A stretch of 8,452 nt of DNA from positions 1-8,452 of the forward strand of contig CAMLEM010000056.1 in NCBI GenBank assembly GCA_946479005.1, written 5' to 3'. Each line of letters opens with the position of its first letter. The stretch's first letter is position 1. The DNA is from an uncultured Chitinophagaceae bacterium. GTDB lineage: Bacteria > Bacteroidota > Bacteroidia > Chitinophagales > Chitinophagaceae. The translations under genes and the position numbers were made by a program. Of the stretch, positions 1 through 6,112 are shown piece after piece. The notes below the pieces were generated by a model. The model worked only from the letters and a program-made list of their open reading frames with translations. It searched no databases and was not told where the DNA came from.

Positions 1-598
1 GATGATCCCGATTAGGGAGATTTATGACAGCGTCCTCGCGCAGCTGGAGCCTTCAGTCAAAGGGCTTCCATTCAGCGTGGCGGAGGAAAACATACAGGCG
101 AGGGTGCGGGGCGTTTTATTGATGGCAGTGGCCAATAAATTCGGTTATATTTTGCTCAATACATCCAACAAGAGCGAGCTCGCCACTGGTTACGGAACCC
201 TGTATGGAGATATGGCCGGGGGCCTGGCAGTACTGGGTGATTGTTATAAGACGCAGGTCTACGCCCTTGCCAGGTATATCAACAGGGAGAAAGAGATCAT
301 TCCGGCGAACATCATAAAAAAAGCCCCGAGCGCAGAGTTACGCCCGGGACAAAAAGATTCAGATTCATTGCCGGATTATCAAATCCTCGACAGGATCCTG
401 TATCAGTACATCGAGCGGAGGCAGGGGCCTTCAGAGATCAAATCGCAGGGTTTTGATCCGGCGATCGTGGACAGGACACTCAGGCTCGTTAATACGAACG
501 AATACAAGCGCAACCAGTTCTGCCCGATCATACGGATCTCACCGAAGGCTTTTGGCAGCGGACGGAGGTTGCCGATTGTTGCTAAATATTTGTCGTGA
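1..598 (+). CDS. nadE: Glutamine-dependent NAD+ synthetase, C-terminal part (5' truncated by window edge)
   Basis: This is the last ~198 residues of an NAD+ synthetase, the cytosolic enzyme that amidates nicotinic acid adenine dinucleotide to NAD+ using ATP. Numbering from the first complete codon, the EENIQAR motif lies at 28-34. The synthetase block TSNKSELATGYGTLYGDMAG lies at 54-73 and continues to CYKT (81-84). The KAPSAELRPGQ substrate and ATP loop starts at 107. These are hallmark motifs of the ATP-pyrophosphatase domain in the long, glutamine-dependent family. The reading frame is open to the left edge, so the ATG at position 2 is almost certainly an internal Met. The expected N-terminal nitrilase-like glutaminase domain would lie outside the window, so its presence is inferred. 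The gene ends at TGA 596-598, directly before a hairpin, and converges with the minus-strand lipoprotein gene. Confidence 0.93.
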   Translation, partial: MIPIREIYDSVLAQLEPSVKGLPFSVAEENIQARVRGVLLMAVANKFGYILLNTSNKSELATGYGTLYGDMAGGLAVLGDCYKTQVYALARYINREKEIIPANIIKKAPSAELRPGQKDSDSLPDYQILDRILYQYIERRQGPSEIKSQGFDPAIVDRTLRLVNTNEYKRNQFCPIIRISPKAFGSGRRLPIVAKYLS

Positions 599-625
599 TT
601 TTGATTCAGGATCCCGGAATCAAAA
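599..625. terminator. Hairpin between convergent nadE and lipoprotein genes
   Basis: A perfect 9-bp inverted repeat (TTTTGATTC at 599-607, GAATCAAAA at 617-625) encloses a 9-nt loop, AGGATCCCG. It starts one base after the nadE stop and ends three bases before the stop of the opposing lipoprotein gene. It fills the whole gap, as a bidirectional terminator would. The A/T-rich outer stem supplies T tracts within the arms, but no separate long T run follows on either strand, so it is not a textbook intrinsic terminator. Confidence 0.5.
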
Positions 626-628
626 AAA

Positions 629-1087
629 TCAATGCTTGAACGTGATCACCAATAAGGCCGCGGGCGCAGGAGGGATGGCCACTGTTTGTGAAATGACAAG
701 ATTATTGTCGTTCAGTGATACCACGCTCCATACATTGCTGCCCCCGGTGACCAATGCCTTGGAAACAAAGATCTCCGTTTCATTGTTCTGGAAATTCCAG
801 GTGAACGGGCCCGCTGTACTTGGGTTACAGGCAACGGTAGCCTCATCTACCACGCCGGTGCCATTGGCGGAAACCGTGAAGATATTATCAATGAAACAGG
901 CGATCTGGGGCTGAGAGGAGATATCAGTACCTCCGTAGGTGGCGCCCTGGAATTTCCAGTTTCCCTGGCTTATTAGTTCTGTTTTGGTTTTTTGAGGTGG
1001 CGTTGGAGGATCATCATCCTCGCAACTCGTCAGGAAAAAAACGCCGGCAAGGGCGAACGGTAGAATGGATAAGAGTTTTGATTTCAT
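629..1087 (-). CDS. Lipocalin-like outer-envelope lipoprotein
   Basis: This encodes a 152-residue lipoprotein. Residues 1-21 form a type II signal peptide (MKSK, hydrophobic core, LTS) with the lipidated Cys at 22. A short acidic and proline-rich linker (EDDDPPTPP) follows, then a mature domain of about 110 residues. That domain has the W-then-cysteine pattern of Bacteroidota lipocalin-like families: GNWKF near residue 42, IACFIDNIFTVSANGTG near 60-76, a second Cys in VACNPS, TWNFQNNETEI and a C-terminal LNDNNLVI strand pair. The start at 1087 is preferred over the in-frame ATG at 1120. It places the signal peptide at the N-terminus, and a candidate -7 element (1109-1115) lies between the two ATGs. 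The acidic run right after the Cys resembles the lipoprotein export signal that directs Bacteroidota lipoproteins to the cell surface; surface exposure is inferred. Ligand and role are unknown. Confidence 0.82.
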   Translation of the reverse strand: MKSKLLSILPFALAGVFFLTSCEDDDPPTPPQKTKTELISQGNWKFQGATYGGTDISSQPQIACFIDNIFTVSANGTGVVDEATVACNPSTAGPFTWNFQNNETEIFVSKALVTGGSNVWSVVSLNDNNLVISQTVAIPPAPAALLVITFKH

Positions 1088-1108
1088 CTTTTTATTGGAT
1101 TGAGTGAA

Positions 1109-1115
1109 CAAAATA
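1109..1115 (-). promoter_or_regulatory. Candidate -7 element for the lipocalin-like lipoprotein gene
   Basis: Read on the minus strand this is TATTTTG, one base short of the Bacteroidota -7 consensus TAnnTTTG. It lies 21 bases before the preferred start codon at 1087. A TTTC about 20 bases further upstream is only a weak -33 match. The call is by eye and tentative. Confidence 0.35.
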
Positions 1116-1212
1116 AGCATAAATCCGTTGGGTAAGAAAGTACAAATACGCGAAAATCAGGCCGAAATCTCCCACCATCCATCATATCGGCAGATAATTT
1201 GCTTAAAGCAAG

Positions 1213-1224
1213 TTTGTATTTTGC
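1213..1224 (+). promoter_or_regulatory. Candidate promoter (-7 region) of the moxR operon
   Basis: TTTGTATTTTGC contains TATTTTG (1217-1223), close to the Bacteroidota sigma factor's TAnnTTTG -7 element, about 28 bases before the moxR start. A TTTG at 1198-1201 could be the -33 element, but the 15-base spacing is shorter than the usual ~19-21. The rest of the 164-bp divergent region (1088-1251) shows no clear operator. No G-rich Shine-Dalgarno precedes the ATG at 1252, as is usual for this phylum. Confidence 0.38.
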
Positions 1225-1251
1225 ACACCATCATTCATACAATCCATTTCA

Positions 1252-2253
1252 ATGCTTAAAACTGCGGAAGATATCCGACTGTTGAATGACAGGATCAGCC
1301 AGGCCGGACAGTTCACTGATAAATTGCGGGAAGCGATCCGTCACGTGATCGTGGGCCAGGATCATATGCTCGACCGTTTATTGATCGGGCTGCTGAGTAA
1401 TGGGCACGTGTTACTTGAAGGGGTGCCCGGCCTTGCCAAAACACTAACCATCAAATCCCTTTCGCAGGCCATTCACGCGAAATTCAGCAGGATCCAGTTC
1501 ACGCCCGACCTGTTGCCGGCCGATGTGATCGGCACGATGATCTATAACCAGCAGAGGAATGAGTTCGTTGTGCGCAAAGGTCCCATTTTCGCCAATTTCA
1601 TATTGGCAGATGAGATCAACCGGGCCCCAGCGAAAGTGCAGAGCGCCTTATTGGAAGCGATGCAGGAGCGGCAGGTGACCATTGGTGAGAATACTTACAA
1701 ACTGGATGAACCTTTTTTGGTACTTGCCACGCAAAACCCGCTGGAGCAGGAGGGAACCTATCCTCTCCCCGAAGCCCAGGTGGACAGGTTCATTATGAAG
1801 GTGATCGTCGATTATCCTAAAATGCACGAAGAACAGATGATCCTTCGCCAGAACGTGCAGGGGATGGGATTCGATGCCGTAAAACAGGTGGTATCCATCC
1901 AGGAGGTTTTGAACGCCAGGGATCTGACAAGGCAGATATATATGGATGAGAAGATCGAACAGTACATTCTTGACATTGTTTTCGCCACAAGAAAACCCGA
2001 TAAATACAATCTTGAAAAATTAAAGCCGCTGATCTCATATGGCGCTTCTCCCCGGGGAAGCATCAATCTCGGGCTGGCAGCCAAGGCGCAGGCCTTCCTG
2101 AACCGTCGAGGCTTCGTGATCCCCGAAGACGTGAGAAGCATCAGCAAGGACGTGCTGAGGCACCGGATCGGCCTCACTTACGAGGCGGAGGCGGAGAATG
2201 TGAAGGTGGAGGACGTGATCGAGGATGTTATCAAGCAGATAAATGTTCCGTAG
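1252..2253 (+). CDS. moxR: MoxR-family AAA+ ATPase
   Basis: This encodes a 333-residue cytosolic AAA+ ATPase of the MoxR class, thought to act as a chaperone that remodels or activates partner proteins with von Willebrand A domains. All catalytic elements are present. Walker A GVPGLAKT is at 57-64 and Walker B FILADEINR at 116-124 with Asp120 and Glu121. Sensor 1 is ATQNP at 159-163, the DRF arginine-finger motif is at 178-180, and the sensor 2 Arg268 lies in GASPRG within the C-terminal helical lid. Length is typical and no residue is missing, so an active ATPase is expected. It is the first gene of a plus-strand operon and is followed after 40 bp by a DUF58 gene, the classic partner. The family is linked to aerotolerance and stress or envelope maturation in Bacteroides and others; which applies here cannot be read from sequence. 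Confidence 0.95.
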   Translation: MLKTAEDIRLLNDRISQAGQFTDKLREAIRHVIVGQDHMLDRLLIGLLSNGHVLLEGVPGLAKTLTIKSLSQAIHAKFSRIQFTPDLLPADVIGTMIYNQQRNEFVVRKGPIFANFILADEINRAPAKVQSALLEAMQERQVTIGENTYKLDEPFLVLATQNPLEQEGTYPLPEAQVDRFIMKVIVDYPKMHEEQMILRQNVQGMGFDAVKQVVSIQEVLNARDLTRQIYMDEKIEQYILDIVFATRKPDKYNLEKLKPLISYGASPRGSINLGLAAKAQAFLNRRGFVIPEDVRSISKDVLRHRIGLTYEAEAENVKVEDVIEDVIKQINVP

Positions 2254-2256
2254 GAG

Positions 2257-2278
2257 CAAATCGCAAATCCCAAATCCC
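2257..2278 (+). repeat. Tandem CAAATCC heptad repeat in the moxR/DUF58 junction
   Basis: Three consecutive 7-bp units (CAAATCG, CAAATCC, CAAATCC), plus one more C, lie between the moxR stop at 2253 and the preferred DUF58 start at 2294. The 11-mer CAAATCCCAAA (2264-2274) recurs exactly as its reverse complement at 6041-6051, after rsgA. It therefore looks like a member of a dispersed intergenic repeat and not coding sequence. Confidence 0.6.
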
Positions 2279-2293
2279 TTCTCAACGCACAAA

Positions 2294-3166
2294 ATGTTAA
2301 CGACCGCCGAAATAATCAAAAAAGTAAGAGAACTTGAGATCAAGAGCAAGAAGATCACAACGGATCTCTTCACGGGGGAATATCACAGCGCCTTCAAGGG
2401 CAAGGGGATGTCGTTCAAGGAAGTGAGGGAATATGCAGCAGGGGATGATATCCGGTTCATCGACTGGAATGTTTCGGCGCGGTTCGGCCATCCCTTCAGC
2501 AAGGTATTCGAAGAGGAGCGGGAGTTGACGGTAATGCTCCTGGTTGACATCAGTAACAGCTCTTTATTCGGAACTGAACACGCGAGAAAAAGAGATGTGA
2601 TCACCGAGATCGGGACCGTGCTGAGCTTTTCCGCAGTGAACAATGCCGACAAGGTGGGAGTTATTTTTTACAGCGATAAGGTGGAGGCATACATTCCCCC
2701 GAAAAAAGGACGGCAGCACGCATTGTACATTGTGCGGGAGCTGCTGAGCAAGGAACCTAAAGGAAGGGGAACTGCGGTCAGTACGGCGCTTCGATATTTT
2801 AATAATGTGATCCGGCAGAAAAGCATTGCCTTTATTCTCAGTGATTTTCTCGACGCAAACTATGAGGACGCCCTGAGGATCGCGGGCAAGAAACACGATA
2901 TCATCGGGATCAAATTATATGATAAAATGGACAGGGAACTGCCCCGCGCCGGGATGATGCAGGTGGAGGACCTGGAATCAGGCCGGCGAAAATGGGTGCA
3001 TACCGATGATCCCTTTGTAAGGCACAGCTATGAAAAAGAATTTTTCCGTGTTACCGAATACAGCACGCAGGCTTTCAAGAAAGCAGGGAGTGACCTTCTC
3101 CACGTACGAACGGGAGAGGATTATGTGCGGATCCTGCAAAGGTTTTTCCTCAGTCGTAACCGGTAG
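2294..3166 (+). CDS. DUF58 protein with VWA-like fold (MoxR partner)
   Basis: This encodes a 290-residue protein with no signal peptide or membrane segment. The DUF58 signature occupies residues 38-58: GMSFKEVREY, then GDDIRFIDW. A VWA-like domain follows with a complete metal-ion-dependent adhesion site: Asp85-Ser87-Ser89 in VDISNSS, Thr160 in GRGT and Asp184 in LSDF. Many DUF58 proteins have a degenerate site, so metal binding is plausible here. These proteins are encoded next to MoxR ATPases and are regarded as their partners or substrates, probably on the cytosolic side. The frame is open to an ATG at 2243 that overlaps moxR. The ATG at 2294 is preferred because the extra 17 residues would translate the heptad repeat and look unrelated to the family. 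The next gene starts nine bases after the stop. Confidence 0.9.
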   Translation: MLTTAEIIKKVRELEIKSKKITTDLFTGEYHSAFKGKGMSFKEVREYAAGDDIRFIDWNVSARFGHPFSKVFEEERELTVMLLVDISNSSLFGTEHARKRDVITEIGTVLSFSAVNNADKVGVIFYSDKVEAYIPPKKGRQHALYIVRELLSKEPKGRGTAVSTALRYFNNVIRQKSIAFILSDFLDANYEDALRIAGKKHDIIGIKLYDKMDRELPRAGMMQVEDLESGRRKWVHTDDPFVRHSYEKEFFRVTEYSTQAFKKAGSDLLHVRTGEDYVRILQRFFLSRNR

Positions 3167-3175
3167 GCTTTTCGA

Positions 3176-4048
3176 ATGAACAAATATCTGATCATCGCGA
3201 TTGTGTTAATTGGCCTGGGAGCAGAGCTCCCTGCGCAGAACCGTCCCGTGATCAGGAGCAGCACTACGAAGAACAAGATCCTCCTGGGGGAACCCTTTGA
3301 ACTGGTGATCGAGTCAAGCATTCCCGCGGGTTCCATCGTCCGGCCCCTGAAGATCGACACCATCCCGCATTTTGAATTTCTTTCCCCTCCCGTCTCCGAT
3401 ACCATCAGGGAGGCAAAGGGCATTCAGATCAAGTCCGTATTCTCCCTTACCAGCTTTGATTCGGGCCATTGGGTGATCCCTTCTTATTCGATCTCTTCGG
3501 GCATCCGTACTGATACCATCCCGATCGATGTGATGTTTACACCGGGTTTTGATTCCACGCAGCCTTACCACGACATCAAGGATGTTATAGCCGTGGAGAC
3601 AGCGGAGGAAGGATATCCCTGGTGGTATTACCTGGCAGGTGGACTATTGCTCCTCGTTCTCGCCGTGCTGATCCTTCGCAAAAAGAAGAAAAAGCCTGTA
3701 GTTAAAGAGGTACAGGAAAGGGATGCTTACAGTGTAGCCATTGAGGAGCTGCAGCGATTGAAAAAGAACAGATCATCCAGTGTTGAGTTTTATTCTAAAA
3801 TGACCGATGTATTCCGGATCTATGTCTTGAAACGGAAAGGCATTCAATCTTTGCAGAAAACCACACACGACCTGGTGGTAAAGCTGCAAAACCTCAGGCC
3901 GGAAAAAGAAAAATTTGACGCCCTGGCGCAGGCACTGCGAATGAGTGATTTTGTAAAATTTGCCAAATACCAGCCCACAGCGGATGATGATGAACAAAGT
4001 TGGCTGGCCATTAAGAACGGGATCGACGAATTGGAAAAGCTAAACTGA
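3176..4048 (+). CDS. BatD/DUF4381-like membrane protein of the MoxR operon
   Basis: This encodes 290 residues with a bipartite layout. Residues 1-20 form a cleavable-looking signal peptide ending LPA, followed by Q. Residues 22-148 form a beta-rich periplasmic domain: ILLGEPFELVIES at 35-47, and SGHWVIPSYSIS at 96-107, reminiscent of the BatD N-terminus. A single membrane span covers about 149-168 and ends in KKKKK. A charged, helical cytosolic tail of about 115 residues follows and resembles DUF4381 tails (VEFYSKMTDVFRIYVLKRKG at 203-222, then SDFVKFAKYQP). It probably ties a periplasmic contact to the cytosolic MoxR and DUF58 pair; that role is inferred from architecture and position. Its TGA overlaps the ATG of batA by one base (TGATG), implying translational coupling. 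It is about half the length I would expect for a full BatD, so I leave the symbol empty. Confidence 0.78.
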   Translation: MNKYLIIAIVLIGLGAELPAQNRPVIRSSTTKNKILLGEPFELVIESSIPAGSIVRPLKIDTIPHFEFLSPPVSDTIREAKGIQIKSVFSLTSFDSGHWVIPSYSISSGIRTDTIPIDVMFTPGFDSTQPYHDIKDVIAVETAEEGYPWWYYLAGGLLLLVLAVLILRKKKKKPVVKEVQERDAYSVAIEELQRLKKNRSSSVEFYSKMTDVFRIYVLKRKGIQSLQKTTHDLVVKLQNLRPEKEKFDALAQALRMSDFVKFAKYQPTADDDEQSWLAIKNGIDELEKLN

Positions 4049-5061
4049 TGTTGTACGACTGGATCACGGAGATCGAATTTGCTTTTCCCCTGGCCTTCGG
4101 CCTCTTCTTCCTTCTGCCACTGTTGATCCTTTGGTACAGGAAAAAGAGCGACCGGATGCAGGGGAGGATCTCTGTGTCCTCGATCCACGCTTTTGGTGTT
4201 GACAGCTGGAAGGTGAGGGCCCGGCACCTGCCCTTCATTTTGCGATTGTTCAGCATCAGTTGCCTCATCATTGCGCTGGCAAGGCCGCAAAAGAATTTCG
4301 ACGAGCAAAGGACGGAGGGAGAGGGGATCGATATTGTTCTTTGTATGGACGTTAGCGGAAGTATGGGATCCCGCGACATTCCTCCTTCCCGGATGGATGT
4401 GGCCAAGGAAGTGGCGGAAGAATTTGTGCGCAGCCGACCAGTTGATCGCATCGGGCTGGTGATCTTCTCCGGTGAGAGCTTTACCCAGTGCCCCATTACC
4501 ACCGACAGGAATACCCTGATTACCCAGATACAGACCCTGGAAAGCCGCAAATTTCTGAAGGACGGTACGGTGATCGGGGAAGGCCTGGCCACGGCGGTGG
4601 ACCGTTTAACGGAGAGCGGATCAGCGAGCCGGGTGGTGATCCTCATCACCGATGGAAAGGAGGATGCGCCGGACACCCGTTTGATCGATCCTTTCACTGC
4701 GCTGGAGATCGCCAAAGCACAAAATGTAAAAGTCTATACGATCGGGATGGGAGCCGTGCCTTCCAATATCAATGAATTTGGGGGAGATCCCGGCCGCCCG
4801 AGGAACCCCAACATTGATTTCATTGATGAGGCCCTGCTCACGCGGATCGCCAATGAAACGGGAGGGAGGTATTTCCGCGCCCGCGACAAACAGGCCCTGC
4901 AGAACATCTACCAGGAGATCAACCAGCTCGAAAAATCGGAGGTGGAGGTGACCTCCTTCCAGCGCCACGATGAAAAATTCCTTCCCTTTGTACTGGCAGC
5001 GCTTGGATTCCTTTTTCTCGAATTGATCCTGAGGCTCACATTATTCCGCAAATTCCCCTGA
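4048..5061 (+). CDS. batA: BatA-type von Willebrand factor A membrane protein
   Basis: This encodes a 337-residue inner-membrane protein. Hydrophobic spans lie at about 12-30 and 62-79, a VWA domain spans roughly 94-295, and a last span at about 311-331 is followed by RKFP. The metal-ion-dependent adhesion site is complete: Asp101-Ser103-Ser105 in MDVSGSM, Thr174 in LKDGT and Asp202 in ITDG. Length and membrane layout match BatA of the Bacteroides aerotolerance operon, where VWA proteins work with MoxR. The domain faces the side opposite the short loop between spans 1 and 2; I expect the periplasm by analogy with the family, and this is not proven. It is the last gene of the MoxR cluster here: no second VWA gene (batB), TPR gene or larger batD follows before rsgA, 24 bp downstream. 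Confidence 0.9.
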   Translation: MLYDWITEIEFAFPLAFGLFFLLPLLILWYRKKSDRMQGRISVSSIHAFGVDSWKVRARHLPFILRLFSISCLIIALARPQKNFDEQRTEGEGIDIVLCMDVSGSMGSRDIPPSRMDVAKEVAEEFVRSRPVDRIGLVIFSGESFTQCPITTDRNTLITQIQTLESRKFLKDGTVIGEGLATAVDRLTESGSASRVVILITDGKEDAPDTRLIDPFTALEIAKAQNVKVYTIGMGAVPSNINEFGGDPGRPRNPNIDFIDEALLTRIANETGGRYFRARDKQALQNIYQEINQLEKSEVEVTSFQRHDEKFLPFVLAALGFLFLELILRLTLFRKFP

Positions 5062-5070
5062 CGCACTCTT

Positions 5071-5080
5071 TGTATTTTCG
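5071..5080 (+). promoter_or_regulatory. Candidate -7 element directly upstream of rsgA
   Basis: TGTATTTTCG contains TATTTTCG (5073-5080), a one-mismatch relative of TAnnTTTG, only five bases before the rsgA ATG. It resembles the TTTGTATTTTGC upstream of moxR. If real, transcription would start at or next to the ATG, giving a nearly leaderless mRNA. No convincing -33 TTTG lies 19-21 bases upstream, so confidence is low. Confidence 0.28.
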
Positions 5081-5085
5081 CCGGG

Positions 5086-6015
5086 ATGAAAGCCTTGGTC
5101 TATAAATCCACCGGTAGCTGGTACACGCTGAAAGATGAGTCCGGCCGGTTTTTCAATGCGCGTGTTAAAGGAGTATTGAAGCTGGACGATATTACTTCTA
5201 CCAACCCGGTGGCCGTCGGTGATTTTGTAAATGCGGAAAAAGAGAATGAAGAAGAAGGTACCAACCTGGTGATCACGGAGGTGCTGCATCGCGATAATTA
5301 CATCAACCGGCAATCACCTAGGCATAAGCATCAGCATCATATTGTGGCAGCCAATCTCGACCAGTCGTTACTGGTGGCCACATTGAAGGAGCCGCGCACT
5401 TCACAGGGTTTCATCGATCGGTTCCTGGTAGCCTCCGAGATGTACCACGTGCCTTCGATGATCATTTTCAATAAATCGGATCTCTATCGCCAAAAGGAGA
5501 TGGAGAAGTACGGGGCCTGGAAGGAAATGTATGAAGAGGTCGGCTATACGGTACTTCTCGTGAGTGCGGAAAAGAACGAAGGGATCGGAGAGCTCCTGTC
5601 TCATCTTCATAATAAGACCACCCTGATCAGTGGCCACAGCGGGGTTGGCAAAACCTCCTTACTGAATCTCCTGTTACCCGATGCGCAATTGAAAACAGGG
5701 GCCATCAGCGGCTGGAGCGGTAAGGGCCAGCATACCACGACGTTCGCGGAAATGTATGACCTGCCCGGCGGGGGAAGGATCATTGATACACCCGGGATGC
5801 GTGAGTTTGGACTGGTGGGGCTTGCCCGGCAGGAGGTTTCCCATTATTTTCCTGAAATGCGGGAAAGGCTGGTGAATTGCCAGTTTAATAATTGCCTGCA
5901 CGTAAACGAGCCGGGCTGCGCGATAAAAGAAGCTGTGAACGAAGGAAAGATCAATGAAGACAGGTATGTCAGTTATGTGACGATACTGGAGTCGATAGAG
6001 GACAGGAGGTATTAA
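5086..6015 (+). CDS. rsgA: Ribosome small-subunit-dependent GTPase RsgA
   Basis: This encodes a 309-residue circularly permuted GTPase that binds the 30S subunit late in assembly and checks or releases maturation factors upon GTP hydrolysis. Residues 1 to about 75 form the OB-fold RNA-binding domain. The G motifs occur in permuted order: NKSD (G4) at 129-132, SA (G5) at 160-161, GHSGVGKT (G1) at 183-190, HTTT (G2) at 216-219 and DTPG (G3) at 234-237. The C-terminal zinc site is complete with Cys265, Cys270, His272 and Cys278, the family's Cys-x4-Cys-x-His-x5-Cys pattern. Length is normal and nothing appears missing. It sits 24 bp after batA in the same direction and may be partly co-transcribed, though it has no known functional link to the Bat proteins. 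Low -7 similarity just upstream suggests a possible promoter of its own. Confidence 0.96.
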   Translation: MKALVYKSTGSWYTLKDESGRFFNARVKGVLKLDDITSTNPVAVGDFVNAEKENEEEGTNLVITEVLHRDNYINRQSPRHKHQHHIVAANLDQSLLVATLKEPRTSQGFIDRFLVASEMYHVPSMIIFNKSDLYRQKEMEKYGAWKEMYEEVGYTVLLVSAEKNEGIGELLSHLHNKTTLISGHSGVGKTSLLNLLLPDAQLKTGAISGWSGKGQHTTTFAEMYDLPGGGRIIDTPGMREFGLVGLARQEVSHYFPEMRERLVNCQFNNCLHVNEPGCAIKEAVNEGKINEDRYVSYVTILESIEDRRY

Positions 6016-6112
6016 GAGATTTGGGATCCCGGATTCCGGTTTTGGGATTTGTGAAAACGGGTGCCGGTCGAAAGGCAGGCGGGATCACAAAATCACCGGG
6101 CTGTTAATGCAT
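6016..6112. terminator. Convergent gap with nested inverted repeats; possible bidirectional terminator
   Basis: This gap separates the rsgA stop from the stop of the opposing 108-residue gene. It holds the palindrome GGGATCCC (6023-6030). A small CCGG-ATT-CCGG hairpin followed by TTTT (6029-6043) could terminate rsgA transcription. A larger imperfect inverted repeat pairs GATTTGTGA (6046-6054) with TCACAAAATC (6085-6094), with one bulged A and a loop of about 30 nt. GGATCCCGGATTC (6024-6036) differs by one base from the 609-621 motif after nadE. Which fold forms cannot be decided by eye. Confidence 0.4.

Noticed and set aside
453..914. Plus-strand frame of 153 codons overlapping the nadE end and the lipoprotein gene
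   Set aside because: It crosses the 599-625 hairpin and overlaps two better-supported genes. Its composition is unlike a folded protein.
1088..1120. Upstream ATG at 1120 as the lipoprotein start
   Set aside because: It would put 11 residues ahead of the signal peptide and precede the candidate -7 element at 1109-1115.
2257..2278. Heptad repeat as a CRISPR-like or phage attachment sequence
   Set aside because: Units are 7 bp with no spacers, there is no integrase or tRNA nearby, and no duplicated flanking core is seen.
4011..4715. Long open frame on the minus strand (234 codons) opposite batA
   Set aside because: It lies antisense to a gene with a complete VWA metal site. Its translation is rich in Ser, Arg and Thr with no recognisable domain, as expected from a mirrored coding frame.
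6046..6094. Inverted repeat after rsgA as an insertion-sequence end or small RNA gene
   Set aside because: There is no transposase, no target-site duplication and no promoter for an RNA. A terminator or dispersed repeat explains it more simply.
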